Positions 46,337-59,877 of a stretch of 64,000 bases of DNA are shown here, one piece after another. The first letter of the stretch is position 1, and each line of letters starts with the position of its first letter. The notes under the pieces are model-generated. The model was not told the origin of the DNA. It made no database searches and worked only from the letters and a program-made list of their open reading frames with translations. Both the position numbers and the translations under genes were made by a program. This DNA is from Mycobacterium sp. GA-1285. GTDB taxonomy: Bacteria > Actinomycetota > Actinomycetes > Mycobacteriales > Mycobacteriaceae. The stretch is taken from contig NZ_LQIS01000023.1 in assembly GCF_001499905.1 (NCBI RefSeq), forward strand, positions 124,001 through 188,000, given 5' to 3'.

Positions 46337-48960
46337 GCGCTGGCCAGCCGGATACGCCAGCGCACGAACGCCGTGTAGCCGATGCAGATCAGCCCGAGCA
46401 TCGCGATGTCGAACAGCCACGTTCCGGCGCTGTGTTCCCAATGTCGGTCGTTGGGCGTCAACGGGCCGGGAACCAACCGGATCAGGTCGATCGTCGACGC
46501 CGAAGCCGCGAAACCCCAACGGGCAGGGGTGAACCACGACATCTGATCGAGCACGATCCGGTCCGTCACCGGGATCATCCCGCCCGAGAACACCAGCTGC
46601 GACATGATCGCCACCACCAGCAGCGGCATGATCTGTTCGTTGGACCTCGCCAGTGCCGAGAGCGCCAGCCCGACCATCGCCGCGGCCACCGTCGTCACCG
46701 CGATGTCGACGAACAACTCGATGCTGCGGTTACCGATGAGCGCACCGCTGTCGACGGCGCCGGGCCCCCAACCCTTCCCGATGATCGCGATCGCCGTCAC
46801 GATCGCCGACTGCACGATCGCGAACATCGTGAACACGAAGACCTTCGCCAAAAGGTATGCCGTCGTGGACAATCCGACGGCCTGCTCGCGGCGGAAGATC
46901 GCCCGCTCCCCGATCAGCGCCCGGATGGTCAGCGCGGTGCCCATGAAGATCGCGCCGACGTTGAGCATGACCAGGATCTGACCCGGCTCGTTGGGCGCCG
47001 CGCCACCCTGTATCGCGGGCACCGGCACACCGAATCCGACGTCGCCGGGCACCGACAACGACAGCACGCCCATGATGAACGGCAGCAACATCAGGAACGC
47101 GAAGTAGCCGCGGTCGGACACCACCAGCCGCACCTGACGGCGCGCGATCGTGGAGAACTGTCGCCACACGCTCGTACTCGTCGGGCTGCCCAGATCGGAG
47201 GGCTCTTCGGTCGGCGGTGGCGGCGGCGGGGACCCGTGCCTGGAAAGGAAGCGCTCGTTGGCCGCATCGGGATCGCTGGCCACCGAGCTGAAGATGTCGG
47301 CCCAGTTGGTCGTGCCCATCGACGGGCCGATCTGGCTGGGCGGGCCGTAGAACGCGGTCTTGCCGCCGGGCGCCAACAGCAGAACCTGATCGCAGACGTC
47401 GAGGTAGGTCAGCGAGTGCGTGACGACCAGCACGACGCGTCCGGCGTCGGCCAGTTGCCGCAGCATCGTCATGACCTGGCGGTCCAGCGCGGGATCCAGG
47501 CCCGAGGTCGGCTCGTCGAGGATCAGCAGCGACGGGCCGGTCAACAGTTCGAGCGCAACCGAGGCGCGCTTGCGCTGGCCGCCGGAGAGCTTGTCGACGC
47601 GGGTCTCCAGATGATTGGTCATCTCGAGTTCCTCGAGCACCTGCATGACGACCTGTTCGCGGTCGGCTTTCGTGGTGTCGGGCGGCAGGCGCAGTTCGGC
47701 GGCGTACATCAGCGCCTGACGTACGGTCAACTGCCCGTGGACGACGTCGTCCTGCGGAACCATCCCGATCCGGGAGCGCAGTGATGCGTACTCGGCGTGC
47801 ACGTTGTGGCCCTCGAAGGTCACCGTGCCCGTCGTCGGATGGGTGTAGCCGGCGACCAACCGCGCGAACGTCGACTTGCCGGCGCCCGAGGGGCCGATGA
47901 CGGCCGTCAGCGTGCCGGGCCGCGCGGCGATCGAGATGTTTTCCAGCAGCGTCTTGTCGTTCTCGATGGTCCACGTGACGCCGTGTACCTCCAGCCCGCC
48001 GGTGCGGGTGGCGGCCTCGGTCTCCGTGCGGCGGACCAGTGTGCCGCCGGAGAAGACGAGGTCGACGTTGCCGATCGTGACCGTGTCGCCGTCGCGGAGC
48101 ACCGCGGACTCCACACGCGCACCGTTGACGAACGTGCCGTTGATGCTGCGGTTGTCGATGATCTCGGTGCCGGCCGCCGTCGGAACCAGGGTGGCGTGGT
48201 GGCGCGAGGCCAGCACGTCCGGTACGACGATGTCGTTGTCGGTGGCGCGACCGATCTTGACTGCGCCGGGGACGTTGTCGGCGGGCCTGCCGGCCGGCCG
48301 CAGGATCTTGAGCATGCTCGTGGCGAGGTTGCCCTCGCTGGAGCGCGGGGCGGCGGTCGGTCCCATCGCCGTGGCCGATTCGAGCGCCGGTGACGATATC
48401 GGCTGGCGTACCGGCTGCGGCGGGCTCGTATAGGCCGCGGGCTGCGGCGTGCTGGGATAGCGGGGCGGGGGAGGCCCGCCCGGATAGCTCGGTTGCGGAC
48501 GCGCCTGCCCCCGCGGTGGGCCGTATGACCGCGCGGTGTGGGGAGTCGAGTGCGGCCCCGAAACCGACGGGGGAGGGGTGGGGTAGTTGCCCACGGGTCG
48601 CTGGTTGCCGATCGGCACCGCCACGGTCGGTGTCCGGCCCACCGCACCCTGATGGCGCCCGATCTCGAAGGTCAGTCGCGGACCGTCGGGATTGCCGATG
48701 TTGACCGTCTGACCGTCGTGGATATCGACCGCGGGGACCCTGCGGTTGTCGACGAACATCCCGTTGAGGCTGCCGTTGTCGATCGCGACCCAGCGGCCCT
48801 GATCGAAGCGCAACACCAGATGCGCACGGGAGATCAGTGGATGGGCGATGCGAACGTCGGCGCGGAGGTCGCGGCCGATGACGACGTCATTCCCCGCCGC
48901 GAAGGTTCGGGTCGATCCGTCGTACCGAACGGTCAGCGCGGGTGGGGCGGGTCGGTTCAT
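46333..48960 (-). CDS. FHA-domain ABC-2 type transporter (Rv1747-like)
   Basis: An 875-residue fused transporter. It has a first FHA domain (DVVIGRDLRADVRIAHPLISRAHL), a Pro/Tyr-rich linker, a second FHA domain (IGRATDNDIVVPDVLASRHH), an ABC ATPase (Walker A GPSGAGKST, signature LSGGQRKRASVAL, Walker B LLILDEPTSGLDP) and a C-terminal six-helix ABC-2 permease. The architecture equals M. tuberculosis Rv1747, whose FHA domains bind phosphothreonines set by Ser/Thr kinases and which is linked to export of phosphatidylinositol mannosides. The ATG at 48960 starts at MNRPAPPALTVRYDG. No kinase gene is adjacent. Confidence 0.92.
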   Translation of the reverse strand: MNRPAPPALTVRYDGSTRTFAAGNDVVIGRDLRADVRIAHPLISRAHLVLRFDQGRWVAIDNGSLNGMFVDNRRVPAVDIHDGQTVNIGNPDGPRLTFEIGRHQGAVGRTPTVAVPIGNQRPVGNYPTPPPSVSGPHSTPHTARSYGPPRGQARPQPSYPGGPPPPRYPSTPQPAAYTSPPQPVRQPISSPALESATAMGPTAAPRSSEGNLATSMLKILRPAGRPADNVPGAVKIGRATDNDIVVPDVLASRHHATLVPTAAGTEIIDNRSINGTFVNGARVESAVLRDGDTVTIGNVDLVFSGGTLVRRTETEAATRTGGLEVHGVTWTIENDKTLLENISIAARPGTLTAVIGPSGAGKSTFARLVAGYTHPTTGTVTFEGHNVHAEYASLRSRIGMVPQDDVVHGQLTVRQALMYAAELRLPPDTTKADREQVVMQVLEELEMTNHLETRVDKLSGGQRKRASVALELLTGPSLLILDEPTSGLDPALDRQVMTMLRQLADAGRVVLVVTHSLTYLDVCDQVLLLAPGGKTAFYGPPSQIGPSMGTTNWADIFSSVASDPDAANERFLSRHGSPPPPPPTEEPSDLGSPTSTSVWRQFSTIARRQVRLVVSDRGYFAFLMLLPFIMGVLSLSVPGDVGFGVPVPAIQGGAAPNEPGQILVMLNVGAIFMGTALTIRALIGERAIFRREQAVGLSTTAYLLAKVFVFTMFAIVQSAIVTAIAIIGKGWGPGAVDSGALIGNRSIELFVDIAVTTVAAAMVGLALSALARSNEQIMPLLVVAIMSQLVFSGGMIPVTDRIVLDQMSWFTPARWGFAASASTIDLIRLVPGPLTPNDRHWEHSAGTWLFDIAMLGLICIGYTAFVRWRIRLASA

Positions 48961-49138
48961 CGACGCCAACTCTAACGGTAGGCACCTCGAACGCGATGGT
49001 CCGACCACGCGGTGCGTCACCCGCACGGTCGACCGCGGCGCTTGCCTGCCGGTCCGCACGCCGCGGCCCACTGACGAAAGTTAGCCGTCGCCCGGCGAGT
49101 CGCGCGCGGATGGCGCCCAAACGTGGTCACCATAGGTC

Positions 49139-49558
49139 ATGGTGTCTCGGGCGCCGTTTCTGGTCGTCGGCATTGGCGGACTCTGTGTGGCGGCGGCGTT
49201 CCTGGCGCCGACGGTCGACGCGCAGAGCACCATTGCCATCGACGCGCACGGGTTCGTCGACTCCGAAGCCCGTTGCGAGGCGCCGTGGCAGCCAACGGCT
49301 TTGGGCCGTACGCAGTTCGCGCTCGTCGCGATCTGCAAACGCGGCGGCAGTTACGAGTACCGCGGGGTGCGGATGAGCGACGGTCTGGTGCTGACCGCGC
49401 CGGCGGTCGAAAACAATGACGGCGTCTTCACCGTCGAGAACGAGGGCGCCACGTACACGTTCTCGGCGAAGGAACTCGTCGTGACCGCTGGAGACCGCGT
49501 GTTGGTGACCGAACCGATGGTGGCCTACGTCGAGCCGCGGTCCGCCGTCGACGGCTGA
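49139..49558 (+). CDS. Putative secreted protein of unknown function
   Basis: A 139-residue protein with an N-terminal signal peptide (FLVVGIGGLCVAAAFLAPTVDAQS, probable cleavage after VDA). A mature beta-rich domain with two cysteines (EARCEAP and VAICKRG) follows. No catalytic motif is recognised. It is divergent from the FHA-ABC gene with 178 bases between. Its last 34 bases overlap the 3' end of the convergent OYE-type gene. ATG 49139 has no strong ribosome site. Confidence 0.65.
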   Translation: MVSRAPFLVVGIGGLCVAAAFLAPTVDAQSTIAIDAHGFVDSEARCEAPWQPTALGRTQFALVAICKRGGSYEYRGVRMSDGLVLTAPAVENNDGVFTVENEGATYTFSAKELVVTAGDRVLVTEPMVAYVEPRSAVDG

Positions 49559-50781
49559 TAGTTGTCCGGCGCACCCGTCAGCACGCAGCGGGTGTGGCTG
49601 TAGATCGTCGGCATGCACTTGTTGCAGTGATCGCAGATCGACCGCACCGAACTGTCGGCCTGGATGCGGTTGAGCAGATCGGGTTCGGCCAGCAGCGCGC
49701 GGCCCATCGCCACGAAGTCGAAACCCTCGGCCATCGCCAGGTCCATCGTCTCGCGATTGGTGATGCCGCCCAACAGGATCAGCGGCAGCTTGAGCTCGGC
49801 GCGGAACAGCTTGGCGTCGCGCAGCAGGAACGCCTCGCGATAGGGGTACTCACGAAGGAACTTCTTGCCGGTCATCCGAATGCCCCACCGCAGTGGTGGT
49901 TTGAACGCGCCGGCGAACTCCTTGACCGGGGCTTCGCCGCGGAACAGGTACATCGGGTTGACCAGAGAACTGCCCGCCGTCAACTCGATGGCGTCCAGGC
50001 CGCCGTCTTCTTCCAGCCACTTCGCGGTCTGCAACGACTCCTCGATGCTGATCCCGCCGCGCACACCGTCGGACATGGTGAGTTTGGCGGTCACCGCGAT
50101 CGGGTTGCCCTCCTTCTCGACGGCGCGCCGTACGGCCGTGACCACCCCACGCGCCACCTTCGCGCGGTTCTCCAGCGAGCCACCGAACTCGTCGGTGCGC
50201 CGATTGAGCAACGGGCTGAGGAACGAGCTGGCGAGATAGTTGTGGCCGAGATGGATCTCGACCGCGTCGAAACCGGATTCGATGGCCAGGCGCGCGGCGT
50301 TGGCGTGCGCCTCGGTGACCTCGCGGATGTCGTCACGGGTGGCCTTCTTGGCGAACCGCATCGACAGCGGGTTGAAAAAACGGATCGGCGCCAGCGCCTT
50401 GGCCTTGTTGGTCCGCGCGTTCGCCACGGGGCCGGCATGGCCGATCTGGGCGCTGATCGCGGCGCCCTCGGCGTGGATCGCCTCCGTCAGCCGCTTCAGT
50501 CCCGGCACCGCCTCCGGACGCATCCAGATCTGCCAGCCGTCGGTGCGCCCACCGGGGGCGACCGCGCAGTAGGCGACCGTCGTCATCCCGACTCCGCCGG
50601 CGGCGGGCAGCCGGTGGTAGTTGATCAGATCGTCGGTGACGAGCGCGTTCGGCGTCGACGCCTCGAATGTCGCCGCCTTGATGATCCGGTTGCGCAGCGT
50701 CACCGGGCCGAGCTTGGCGGGGGCGAACACATTGGGCAGGTTGCTGTGCTGTTCGCCCGAGAGGCTCATCGCCGTGTTCAT
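49525..50781 (-). CDS. NADH:flavin oxidoreductase (Old Yellow Enzyme family)
   Basis: A 418-residue OYE-type FMN enzyme. The barrel starts [17 protein letters not shown], and the active site strand [31 protein letters not shown] holds the His/Asn type substrate pair. FMN phosphate contacts lie in [12 protein letters not shown] and [15 protein letters not shown]. The C-terminus has four cysteines in [10 protein letters not shown] and HTRC, the cluster-binding pattern of 2,4-dienoyl-CoA reductase-like members, although the second half of those large enzymes is absent. It matches Rv3359. ATG 50781 lies 29 bases from the divergent folD start. Confidence 0.88.
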   Translation of the reverse strand: MNTAMSLSGEQHSNLPNVFAPAKLGPVTLRNRIIKAATFEASTPNALVTDDLINYHRLPAAGGVGMTTVAYCAVAPGGRTDGWQIWMRPEAVPGLKRLTEAIHAEGAAISAQIGHAGPVANARTNKAKALAPIRFFNPLSMRFAKKATRDDIREVTEAHANAARLAIESGFDAVEIHLGHNYLASSFLSPLLNRRTDEFGGSLENRAKVARGVVTAVRRAVEKEGNPIAVTAKLTMSDGVRGGISIEESLQTAKWLEEDGGLDAIELTAGSSLVNPMYLFRGEAPVKEFAGAFKPPLRWGIRMTGKKFLREYPYREAFLLRDAKLFRAELKLPLILLGGITNRETMDLAMAEGFDFVAMGRALLAEPDLLNRIQADSSVRSICDHCNKCMPTIYSHTRCVLTGAPDNYQPSTADRGST

Positions 50782-50809
50782 AGAAAGTGAGCATGCCAGA
50801 CTGGCACCC

Positions 50810-51667
50810 GTGGGTGCGATCACGCTGGACGGCAAGGCTACGCGCGACGAGATCTTCGTCGACCTCAAAGAACGCGTCGCGGCGCTCACCGCGGCGGGCT
50901 GCACGCCGGGACTGGGCACCGTGCTCGTCGGCGACGACCCCGGCTCGCATGCCTACGTGCGCGGCAAGCACTCCGACTGCGCGAAGGTCGGCATCAACTC
51001 GATCCGCCGCGATCTGCCCGCAGACATCAGTCAGGCCACTCTCGACGAGACGATCGACGAACTCAACGCCAACCCCGAGTGCACGGGTTACATCGTGCAG
51101 TTGCCGCTGCCCAAGCACCTCAACGAGAACGCCGCACTGGAGCGCGTCGATCCGGGCAAGGATGCCGACGGCCTGCACCCGAGAAACCTCGGCCGGCTGG
51201 TCCTCAACGAACCCGCCCCGCTGCCGTGCACCCCGCGCGGGATCGTGCACCTGTTGCGCCGCTACGAGGTGGAGATCGCCGGCGCGCAGGTCGTGATCAT
51301 CGGGCGCGGCGTGACGGTCGGTCGCCCGCTCGGGCTGCTGCTGACGCGTCGTTCGGAGAACGCGACGGTCACGTTGTGCCACACCGCGACTCGTCATCTT
51401 CCGGAGTTGGCCCGGGAGGCCGACATCATCATCGCCGCGGCGGGCATGCCGCACATGGTGACCGCCGAGATGGTGCGGCCCGGGGCGGCGGTCGTCGACG
51501 TCGGGGTCAGCCGCGACGAGAACGGCAAGCTCGTCGGCGACGTGCATCCCGACGTCTGGGATATCGCCGGGCACGTATCGCCCAATCCGGGCGGCGTCGG
51601 GCCGCTGACCCGTGCGTTCCTGCTGACGAATGTGGTCGAACGCGCGGAGGTACTGGCCGGCTCGTGA
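50810..51667 (+). CDS. folD: Bifunctional methylenetetrahydrofolate dehydrogenase/cyclohydrolase
   Basis: A 285-residue FolD enzyme interconverting methylene-, methenyl- and 10-formyl-tetrahydrofolate with NADP. It shows [16 protein letters not shown] with the catalytic Tyr and Lys, [26 protein letters not shown], the NADP site [17 protein letters not shown], and [18 protein letters not shown]. The GTG at 50810 is chosen as the first start near the family N-terminus; the upstream frame overlaps the divergent OYE gene. It overlaps the next gene by 4 bases. Confidence 0.95.
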   Translation: MGAITLDGKATRDEIFVDLKERVAALTAAGCTPGLGTVLVGDDPGSHAYVRGKHSDCAKVGINSIRRDLPADISQATLDETIDELNANPECTGYIVQLPLPKHLNENAALERVDPGKDADGLHPRNLGRLVLNEPAPLPCTPRGIVHLLRRYEVEIAGAQVVIIGRGVTVGRPLGLLLTRRSENATVTLCHTATRHLPELAREADIIIAAAGMPHMVTAEMVRPGAAVVDVGVSRDENGKLVGDVHPDVWDIAGHVSPNPGGVGPLTRAFLLTNVVERAEVLAGS

Positions 51668-51957
51668 CGCCCAAGGAGTTCGCGCGCAAGGTTTTCGCCG
51701 GTCAATGGCCGTTCTGGTCGGTCGGCCTGATCTTCGCCGCCGCGTTCGTCCTCGTCGTCGCGGGCTATTGGCGACGCGGCGCGCTGGTGATGGCGATCGG
51801 GGTGGGCGTGGCGGCCGCGCTGCGTCTGCTGTTGAGCGACGACCGCGCGGGGTTGCTGGCGGTGCGCAGCCGGGGCGTCGACTTCGTCACCACCGCGACC
51901 GTCAGCGCGACGATGCTCTACGTTGCCTGGACCATCGACCCGCTGGGCACGAGCTGA
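51664..51957 (+). CDS. DUF3017 membrane protein
   Basis: A 97-residue protein with three predicted membrane helices ([55 protein letters not shown]) and the DUF3017 motif [20 protein letters not shown] between the second and third. The GTG at 51664 overlaps the folD stop (GTGA), so translation is coupled. It matches Rv3355c. Function is unknown. Confidence 0.9.
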   Translation: MTPKEFARKVFAGQWPFWSVGLIFAAAFVLVVAGYWRRGALVMAIGVGVAAALRLLLSDDRAGLLAVRSRGVDFVTTATVSATMLYVAWTIDPLGTS

Positions 51958-52039
51958 ATCCGGTTTCATTCGCCGAGCCCGACGTTTTGGCGGGTTTTAC
52001 TCCTCTTTTTCCGCCAAAGCGTCGGCTTCGATGCGACTG

Positions 52040-52771
52040 TCAGGCCAGCGAAGCGCGGATACACACCGTGACGTACGGCAGCGCCAAACCGGTCGAGTTG
52101 GCCAGCGCCGGATGGGTTGACAGCAGCTCGCGCACTCGGTCCAACGTCCTGGCGCGCACCTTCTCCGGCGACGTGATGCAGTAGCTGCGGGACGCGACCA
52201 GGTCGATGAGCGCTTGCGGGGTCAGGTAATTGGTCCACTCGACCTGATGACGTTCGACACCGGTGAACGGCTCGGGCAGCGACACGGTGTTGCTGAACGG
52301 ATCGTTCTCGTGACCGATGATGCGGCCGAGGTCTTTAACCCAGCCCAGCCGCTCGTCGCGGGTGTTCCACACCAGGCCCAGCCGACCGCCGGGGCGCAGC
52401 ACGCGGGCCACCTCCTTGACCGCGATCTCGGGGTCGAACCAGTGCCAGGCCTGAGCCACCAGCACGGCGTCCACGCTGTCGTCGGGCAGCGGAATCTCCT
52501 CGGCGGTGCCGAGCAGAGCGGGCGTCTCGGGAAGCGAACGACTCAGCAGCTCGAGCATCTCCGGGATCGGATCGACGGCGACGACGTCGAGGCCGCGCTC
52601 CACGAGACGCGTGGTCAGCTTGCCCGTACCGGCCCCGAGGTCGAGCACCTTGGCGGCATCCGACGGCAGCAGCCAGTCGATCGCGTCGGGGGGATACGAC
52701 GGCCTCCCGCGTTCGTAGGCGGCGGCTTCCGCGCCGAAGGACAGCGATCGATCGCGTTCCGGCCGGCTCAC
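52040..52771 (-). CDS. Class I SAM-dependent methyltransferase (Rv3342-like)
   Basis: A 243-residue methyltransferase with motif I VLDLGAGTGKLTTRL, acidic VVAVDPIPEMLE, GTAEEIPLPDDSVDAVLVAQAWHWF and the ARVLRPGGRLGLVW loop. It belongs to the UbiE/SAM methyltransferase 11 group. It starts 7 bases after metX and is the third gene of the metY-metX unit, so it may lie under the same SAM-IV control. This is sensible for a SAM user. The substrate is unknown. Confidence 0.88.
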   Translation of the reverse strand: MSRPERDRSLSFGAEAAAYERGRPSYPPDAIDWLLPSDAAKVLDLGAGTGKLTTRLVERGLDVVAVDPIPEMLELLSRSLPETPALLGTAEEIPLPDDSVDAVLVAQAWHWFDPEIAVKEVARVLRPGGRLGLVWNTRDERLGWVKDLGRIIGHENDPFSNTVSLPEPFTGVERHQVEWTNYLTPQALIDLVASRSYCITSPEKVRARTLDRVRELLSTHPALANSTGLALPYVTVCIRASLA

Positions 52772-52778
52772 CGCAGAC

Positions 52779-53911
52779 TCATTTTGCTGCCAGCTCCAGC
52801 GTGCGGCGGATCAGCTTGTAGACCGCGTCGGTCTCCACCAGGAAGCCGTCATGCCCGTAGATCGACTCCACGACGTCCAGCCCGGCGCAGCCCGGCAGCA
52901 ACTCGGCCAACTCCTCCTGCAGCCGAAGTGGGTAGAGCCGGTCGGAGGTGATGCCGCCGACCACCGCCGGCACCGGACAGCCGCGCAACGCGGCCTCGAC
53001 ACCTCCGCGGCCGCGTCCGACGTCGTGGCTCGACAGCGCCTCGGTGAGGCTCACATACGTGCCCGCATCGAACCGCGCCACCAGCTTTCGGCCCTGATGT
53101 TCCAGATAGCTCTGCACCGCGTAGCGGCCGCCGAGACCGGGCTCCTCATCGCCTTGCGGATCGTTGGCGAAGCGGGTGTCGAGCTCGAGCTCCCCGCGAT
53201 AGGTCAGATGGGCGAACCGGCGGGCGATAGCCATGCCGACATCGGGGGACAGACCCGTGCCGTAGTAGTCGCCGTTCTGCCAGTTCGGATCGGCTTTGAT
53301 CGCAGCGACCTGCGAGCTCTGGGTGCCGATCTGGTCGGCGGTGGCACGCGCGCCGACCGCCAGCACCAGCCCCGCGCGCACCCTGTCCGGATGGCCGACC
53401 ATCCACTCCAGCGCGCGGGCACCACCCAGTGAGCCGCCGATCACCGCGGCGACCTCGGTGATGCCGAACGCCTCCAGCGCGGCGATGTCGGCTCGCACCT
53501 GGTCCCGGACCGAGACGAGCGGAAAGCGCGAACCCCAGGCCTTGCCGTCGGGATGCAGTGAGCTGGGGCCGGTCGAGCCGCGGCACCCGCCGAGCACATT
53601 GGTCGCCACCGCGCACCAGCGGTCGGTGTCGATGGGTCCGCCGGGACCGGCGACACCGTCCCACCAGCCGGGGGTCGGGTGGTCGGGCCCTGCCGGACCG
53701 GTGATGTGCGAGTCGCCGGTCAGCGCGTGCAGCACGACGACGACGTTGTCGCGCGCCGGCGACAACTCGCCCCAGCGCTGCACGGCGATCGACACGTCGT
53801 CGATGACCGCGCCGTTCTCCAGCTTCAGCGGGCCGATGTCGACCACGCCGATCTCGCCTTCCGCGGGCAGGTTCAGGAGTGGTACCTCGACTTCCAGGTC
53901 GGACAGGGTCA

Positions 53912-53912
<1 letters not shown>
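52779..53912 (-). CDS. metX: Homoserine O-acetyltransferase
   Basis: A 377-residue alpha/beta hydrolase-fold acyltransferase making O-acetylhomoserine from homoserine and acetyl-CoA. It has [14 protein letters not shown] as oxyanion region, the nucleophile elbow [12 protein letters not shown], and the catalytic Asp/His near [12 protein letters not shown]. It is the partner of metY, with which it overlaps by one base (TGATG). It equals metA/metX Rv3341. Confidence 0.96.
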
Positions 53913-55312
<1,400 letters not shown>

Positions 55313-55319
55313 TCACAAC

Positions 55320-55443
55320 GGACCCGCGCTTGCCGGTACCGCCTGTCAGCGGGTACTCAACCTGGTCATCACCCGGGGCACCCCACCGCGGTTGGAGGGT
55401 TGCCGACCAGCAAGCCGGGGCTTGTCGCTGGCACTCATGACCG
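55320..55443 (-). promoter_or_regulatory. SAM-IV riboswitch of metY-metX
   Basis: On the minus strand the leader begins GGTCATGAGTGCCAGCG, continues CAAGCCCCGGCTTGCTGG, CGGCAACCCTCCAACCGCGG, TGGGGTGCCCCGGGTGATGACC and ends GGCAAGCGCGGGTC. This closely matches the mycobacterial SAM-IV riboswitch, including the outer pairing GGTCAT/ATGACC and the 3' pseudoknot part. A TACGCT -10 candidate on the minus strand (55455-55450) would start the RNA right at 55443. The ribosome site of metY lies about 30 bases after its 3' end, so control at transcription or translation are both possible. Confidence 0.92.
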
Positions 55444-55638
55444 CTGAGAAGCGTATCGCACGTCACCGCCGTCGTGCCAGCGAGGCGATCTCGGCGGTGC
55501 CGGGTCCTGGCTACCGACCGGTAGCGGATCACAGTCCAAGTGCCGGACCCCCTGGCTCACACAAGCCGCCGGGTACGGCGCAATACTGGTAGTCGACTGA
55601 CCGAGGCCTGACCGATTAGCGAGCCGGGAGAACCCCAC

Positions 55639-57894
55639 ATGACTGCCGAGCAGCCGACCATCATCTACACGCTGACCGACGAGGCGCCGCTGCTGGCGAC
55701 CTACGCGTTCCTGCCGATCATTCGCACCTTCACCGAACCGGCGGGCATCAACGTCGAGACCAGTGACATCTCGGTGGCCGCACGCATTCTCGCGGAGTTC
55801 TCCGACCGCCTCACCGACGAGCAGCGCGTGCCCGACAACCTGGCCCGGCTGGGAGAGCTCACCGAGAAACCCGACACCAACATCATCAAGCTGCCGAACA
55901 TCAGCGCCTCGGTCCCGCAGCTGTTGGCCGCCATCAAGGAGCTCAGGGCCAAGGGCTACGACCTTCCCGACTACCCCGGCGACCCCAAGACCGACGAAGA
56001 AAAGCAGATCAAGGATCGCTACGCCAAGGTTCTCGGCAGCGCAGTCAACCCCGTTCTGCGGCAAGGCAATTCGGATCGGCGTGCTCCCAAGGCGGTCAAA
56101 GAGTACGCACGTAAGCATCCGCACAGCATGGGCGAGTGGTCGATGGCGTCGCGCACGCACGTGGCGACCATGAAGAAGGGCGACTTCTATCACGGTGAGA
56201 AGTCGATGACGCTCGACAAGGACCGCACGGTCAAGATGGTGCTCGAGACGAAGAGCGGTGAAACCCTGGTGCTCAAGCCGGAGGTGGCGCTCGACGACGG
56301 CGACATCATCGACAGCATGTTCATGAGTAAGAAGGCGCTCTGCGAATTCTTCGAAGAACAGATCGAGGACGCCTACAAGACCGGCGTGATGTTCTCGCTG
56401 CACGTCAAGGCCACGATGATGAAGGTGTCGCATCCGATCGTGTTCGGGCACGCGGTGAAAGTCTTCTACAAGGACGCGTTCGCCAAGCATCAAAAGGTGC
56501 TCGACGAACTCGGCGTGAACGTCAACAACGGCATGTCCGACCTGTACGACAAGATCCAGGCGCTGCCCGCCTCGCAGCGTGAGGAGATCATCCAGGACAT
56601 CCACGCCGTGCACGAACACCGGCCCGAACTGGCGATGGTGGATTCGGCCCGCGGCATCACGAACTTCCACTCGCCCAGCGACGTGATCGTCGACGCATCG
56701 ATGCCTGCCATGATCCGGCTCGGCGGCAAGATGTACGGCGCCGACGGGCGGACCAAGGACACCAAGGCGGTGAACCCCGAGTCCACGTTCAGCCGGATCT
56801 ATCAGGAGATGGTCAACTTCTGCAAGACCCATGGGCAGTTCGATCCGACGACCATCGGAACCGTGCCCAACGTCGGGCTGATGGCGCAGAAGGCCGAGGA
56901 GTACGGCAGCCACGACAAGACGTTCGAGATTCCCGAGGACGGCGTCGCGAACATCGTCGACGTCGACACCGGTGAGGTGCTGATGACCCAGAACGTCGAG
57001 ACCGGCGACATCTGGCGCATGCCGGTGGTCAAGGACGCCGCGATCCGTGACTGGGTGAAGCTGGCCGTGACGAGGGCACGTGCATCGGACATGACCGCGC
57101 TGTTCTGGCTCGACACCGAGCGTCCGCACGAGGTGGAACTGCGCAAGAAGGTCAAGGAGTACCTCAAGGAGCACGACACCGAGGGCTTACACATCCAGAT
57201 CATGCCGCAGGTGTGGGCCATGCGGTACACGCTGGAACGGTTGATCCGCGGCCAGGACACCATCGCCGTGACCGGAAACATCCTGCGCGACTACCTGACC
57301 GACCTGTTCCCGATCCTCGAGCTGGGCACCAGCGCGAAGATGCTGTCGATCGTGCCGCTGATGGCCGGCGGTGGCATGTACGAGACCGGTGCGGGCGGCT
57401 CGGCGCCCAAGCACGTCCACCAGCTGGTCGAGGAGAACCACCTGCGGTGGGATTCGCTCGGCGAATTCCTCGCCCTCGGAGCGTGTTTCGAGGACATCGG
57501 GCGCAAGACCGACAACAAGCGCGCCATTCTGTTGGGCAAGACGCTGGACTCGGCCATCGGAAAACTGTTGGACAACAACAAGAGCCCGTCGCGCAAGACC
57601 GGCGAGCTCGACAACAGGGGCAGTCAGTTCTACCTCGCGATGTACTGGGCGCAGGAGCTCGCCGAGCAGACCGACGACAGCGAGCTCGCCGACCACTTCG
57701 CCGACCTCGCAAAGTCGTTGGCAGACAATGAGGATGCGATCGTCAACGAACTCGTCGAGGTGCAGGGCGACTCCGTCGACATCGGCGGGTACTACTACCC
57801 GGACCCGGAGAAGACCACCGCGGTGATGCGGCCCAGCAAGACGTTGAACTCGGTGCTGGAGGGCGCGACCACCGAGCCGGTGACCAAGCTCTAA
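55639..57894 (+). CDS. icd: Monomeric NADP isocitrate dehydrogenase
   Basis: A 751-residue monomeric-type isocitrate dehydrogenase that oxidises isocitrate to 2-oxoglutarate with NADP in the TCA cycle. The N-terminus [52 protein letters not shown] and [29 protein letters not shown] are hallmarks of this long single-chain form (about 740 residues). It corresponds to Icd2 (Rv0066c) and not to the short dimeric Icd1 found near metC in M. tuberculosis. Its stop overlaps that of the convergent hydrolase gene (CTAA). Confidence 0.95.
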   Translation: MTAEQPTIIYTLTDEAPLLATYAFLPIIRTFTEPAGINVETSDISVAARILAEFSDRLTDEQRVPDNLARLGELTEKPDTNIIKLPNISASVPQLLAAIKELRAKGYDLPDYPGDPKTDEEKQIKDRYAKVLGSAVNPVLRQGNSDRRAPKAVKEYARKHPHSMGEWSMASRTHVATMKKGDFYHGEKSMTLDKDRTVKMVLETKSGETLVLKPEVALDDGDIIDSMFMSKKALCEFFEEQIEDAYKTGVMFSLHVKATMMKVSHPIVFGHAVKVFYKDAFAKHQKVLDELGVNVNNGMSDLYDKIQALPASQREEIIQDIHAVHEHRPELAMVDSARGITNFHSPSDVIVDASMPAMIRLGGKMYGADGRTKDTKAVNPESTFSRIYQEMVNFCKTHGQFDPTTIGTVPNVGLMAQKAEEYGSHDKTFEIPEDGVANIVDVDTGEVLMTQNVETGDIWRMPVVKDAAIRDWVKLAVTRARASDMTALFWLDTERPHEVELRKKVKEYLKEHDTEGLHIQIMPQVWAMRYTLERLIRGQDTIAVTGNILRDYLTDLFPILELGTSAKMLSIVPLMAGGGMYETGAGGSAPKHVHQLVEENHLRWDSLGEFLALGACFEDIGRKTDNKRAILLGKTLDSAIGKLLDNNKSPSRKTGELDNRGSQFYLAMYWAQELAEQTDDSELADHFADLAKSLADNEDAIVNELVEVQGDSVDIGGYYYPDPEKTTAVMRPSKTLNSVLEGATTEPVTKL

Positions 57895-58733
57895 CCGCCG
57901 AGCGCCTCCCGCGGCGGCGCGGCGTGCCGGTCGACGAACTCGACGATCAGGTCGGCGACGCGCTGCGGCGCTTCGTACATCGGGATGTGTCCGACGTCGT
58001 CGAGGTGGGTGATTTCCGTGCTCTCCGGCAGGTGCCGGGTGAAGTGCCGGGTGAACCGCGGGTGCGGCAGCACCCGGTCCTTCTCGCAGATCACCAGGTG
58101 GGTGGGGCACGAGCCCTCGGCCAACTCCAGCAGACCCGGTGTCAGCAGCGACTTCACCAGCAGCTGGTAGTAGGCCGGGCAGTGCGTGACGTCGTCGATG
58201 ATGTCGATGAGGTCCTCGTCGCTCAGCCGGTCCGGGGTGGCGCTGATCGGGAAGTGCGCGAGGTATCGGGTGAACGGCAAGTGCAGCACGCGTTGCCGGA
58301 ACGCGAGCGTGAACAGCCACACCGGGAAGCCGGCCAGGAACTTGCCGACGATCTCGAACTTCGCCGGCGTGTACCGACTCCACCCGCCCGCCGGCGCGAT
58401 ACCGGTCAGCGTGCGTGCGCGGCCCCGGCGCTCGAGCTCGAAGGCCACCCAGCCGCCGAGCGAGTTGCCGACGATGTGGGCGGTGTCCCAGCCCAGCGCA
58501 TCCATCCTGCGTTCCGCGTCGTCGGCGAGCTCGGCGGTGTCCAGGAAACGATGCCCCTTCACCCCGCCGTTGTGCCCGGGCATCGTCGGCGCCAGCACCT
58601 CGTAGCGGCCGGTGTCGGCGATCAGCGGCGCGACCTTCTTCCACACGTTCTGCGACATCATGAACGGGTGTAGGAGCAGCATGGGCTCGCCTGAGCCGAC
58701 GTGGATCGGGTCGCGCGGCAATCTCTTAGCCAT
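57891..58733 (-). CDS. Alpha/beta hydrolase
   Basis: A 280-residue alpha/beta hydrolase fold protein: LLLHPFMMSQNVWKKVAPLI (oxyanion region), HIVGNSLGGWVAFEL with the nucleophile Ser in GNSLGG, Asp in VICEKDRVLP and His in DDVGHIPMYEAP. It has no signal peptide. The substrate is unknown; similar mycobacterial proteins act as esterases or epoxide/C-C hydrolases. It starts divergently from trpS. Confidence 0.85.
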   Translation of the reverse strand: MAKRLPRDPIHVGSGEPMLLLHPFMMSQNVWKKVAPLIADTGRYEVLAPTMPGHNGGVKGHRFLDTAELADDAERRMDALGWDTAHIVGNSLGGWVAFELERRGRARTLTGIAPAGGWSRYTPAKFEIVGKFLAGFPVWLFTLAFRQRVLHLPFTRYLAHFPISATPDRLSDEDLIDIIDDVTHCPAYYQLLVKSLLTPGLLELAEGSCPTHLVICEKDRVLPHPRFTRHFTRHLPESTEITHLDDVGHIPMYEAPQRVADLIVEFVDRHAAPPREALGG

Positions 58734-58844
58734 CAGCCCGACAGTAAAGGTGATACCGCCGGTACCGCAAGTGCGTCGGAGCGAGGCCTACGCGCTGCGT
58801 TGGTCGGACCACGCGCCGGTGACCGTCGAATACTGATCGCGTGA

Positions 58845-59876
<1,032 letters not shown>

Positions 59877-59877
59877 C

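Noticed and set aside
46192-47784. Plus-strand open frame of 530 codons opposite the FHA-ABC gene
   Set aside because: Arg/His/Asp-rich low-complexity translation; the minus strand has Walker A, signature and Walker B motifs in order.
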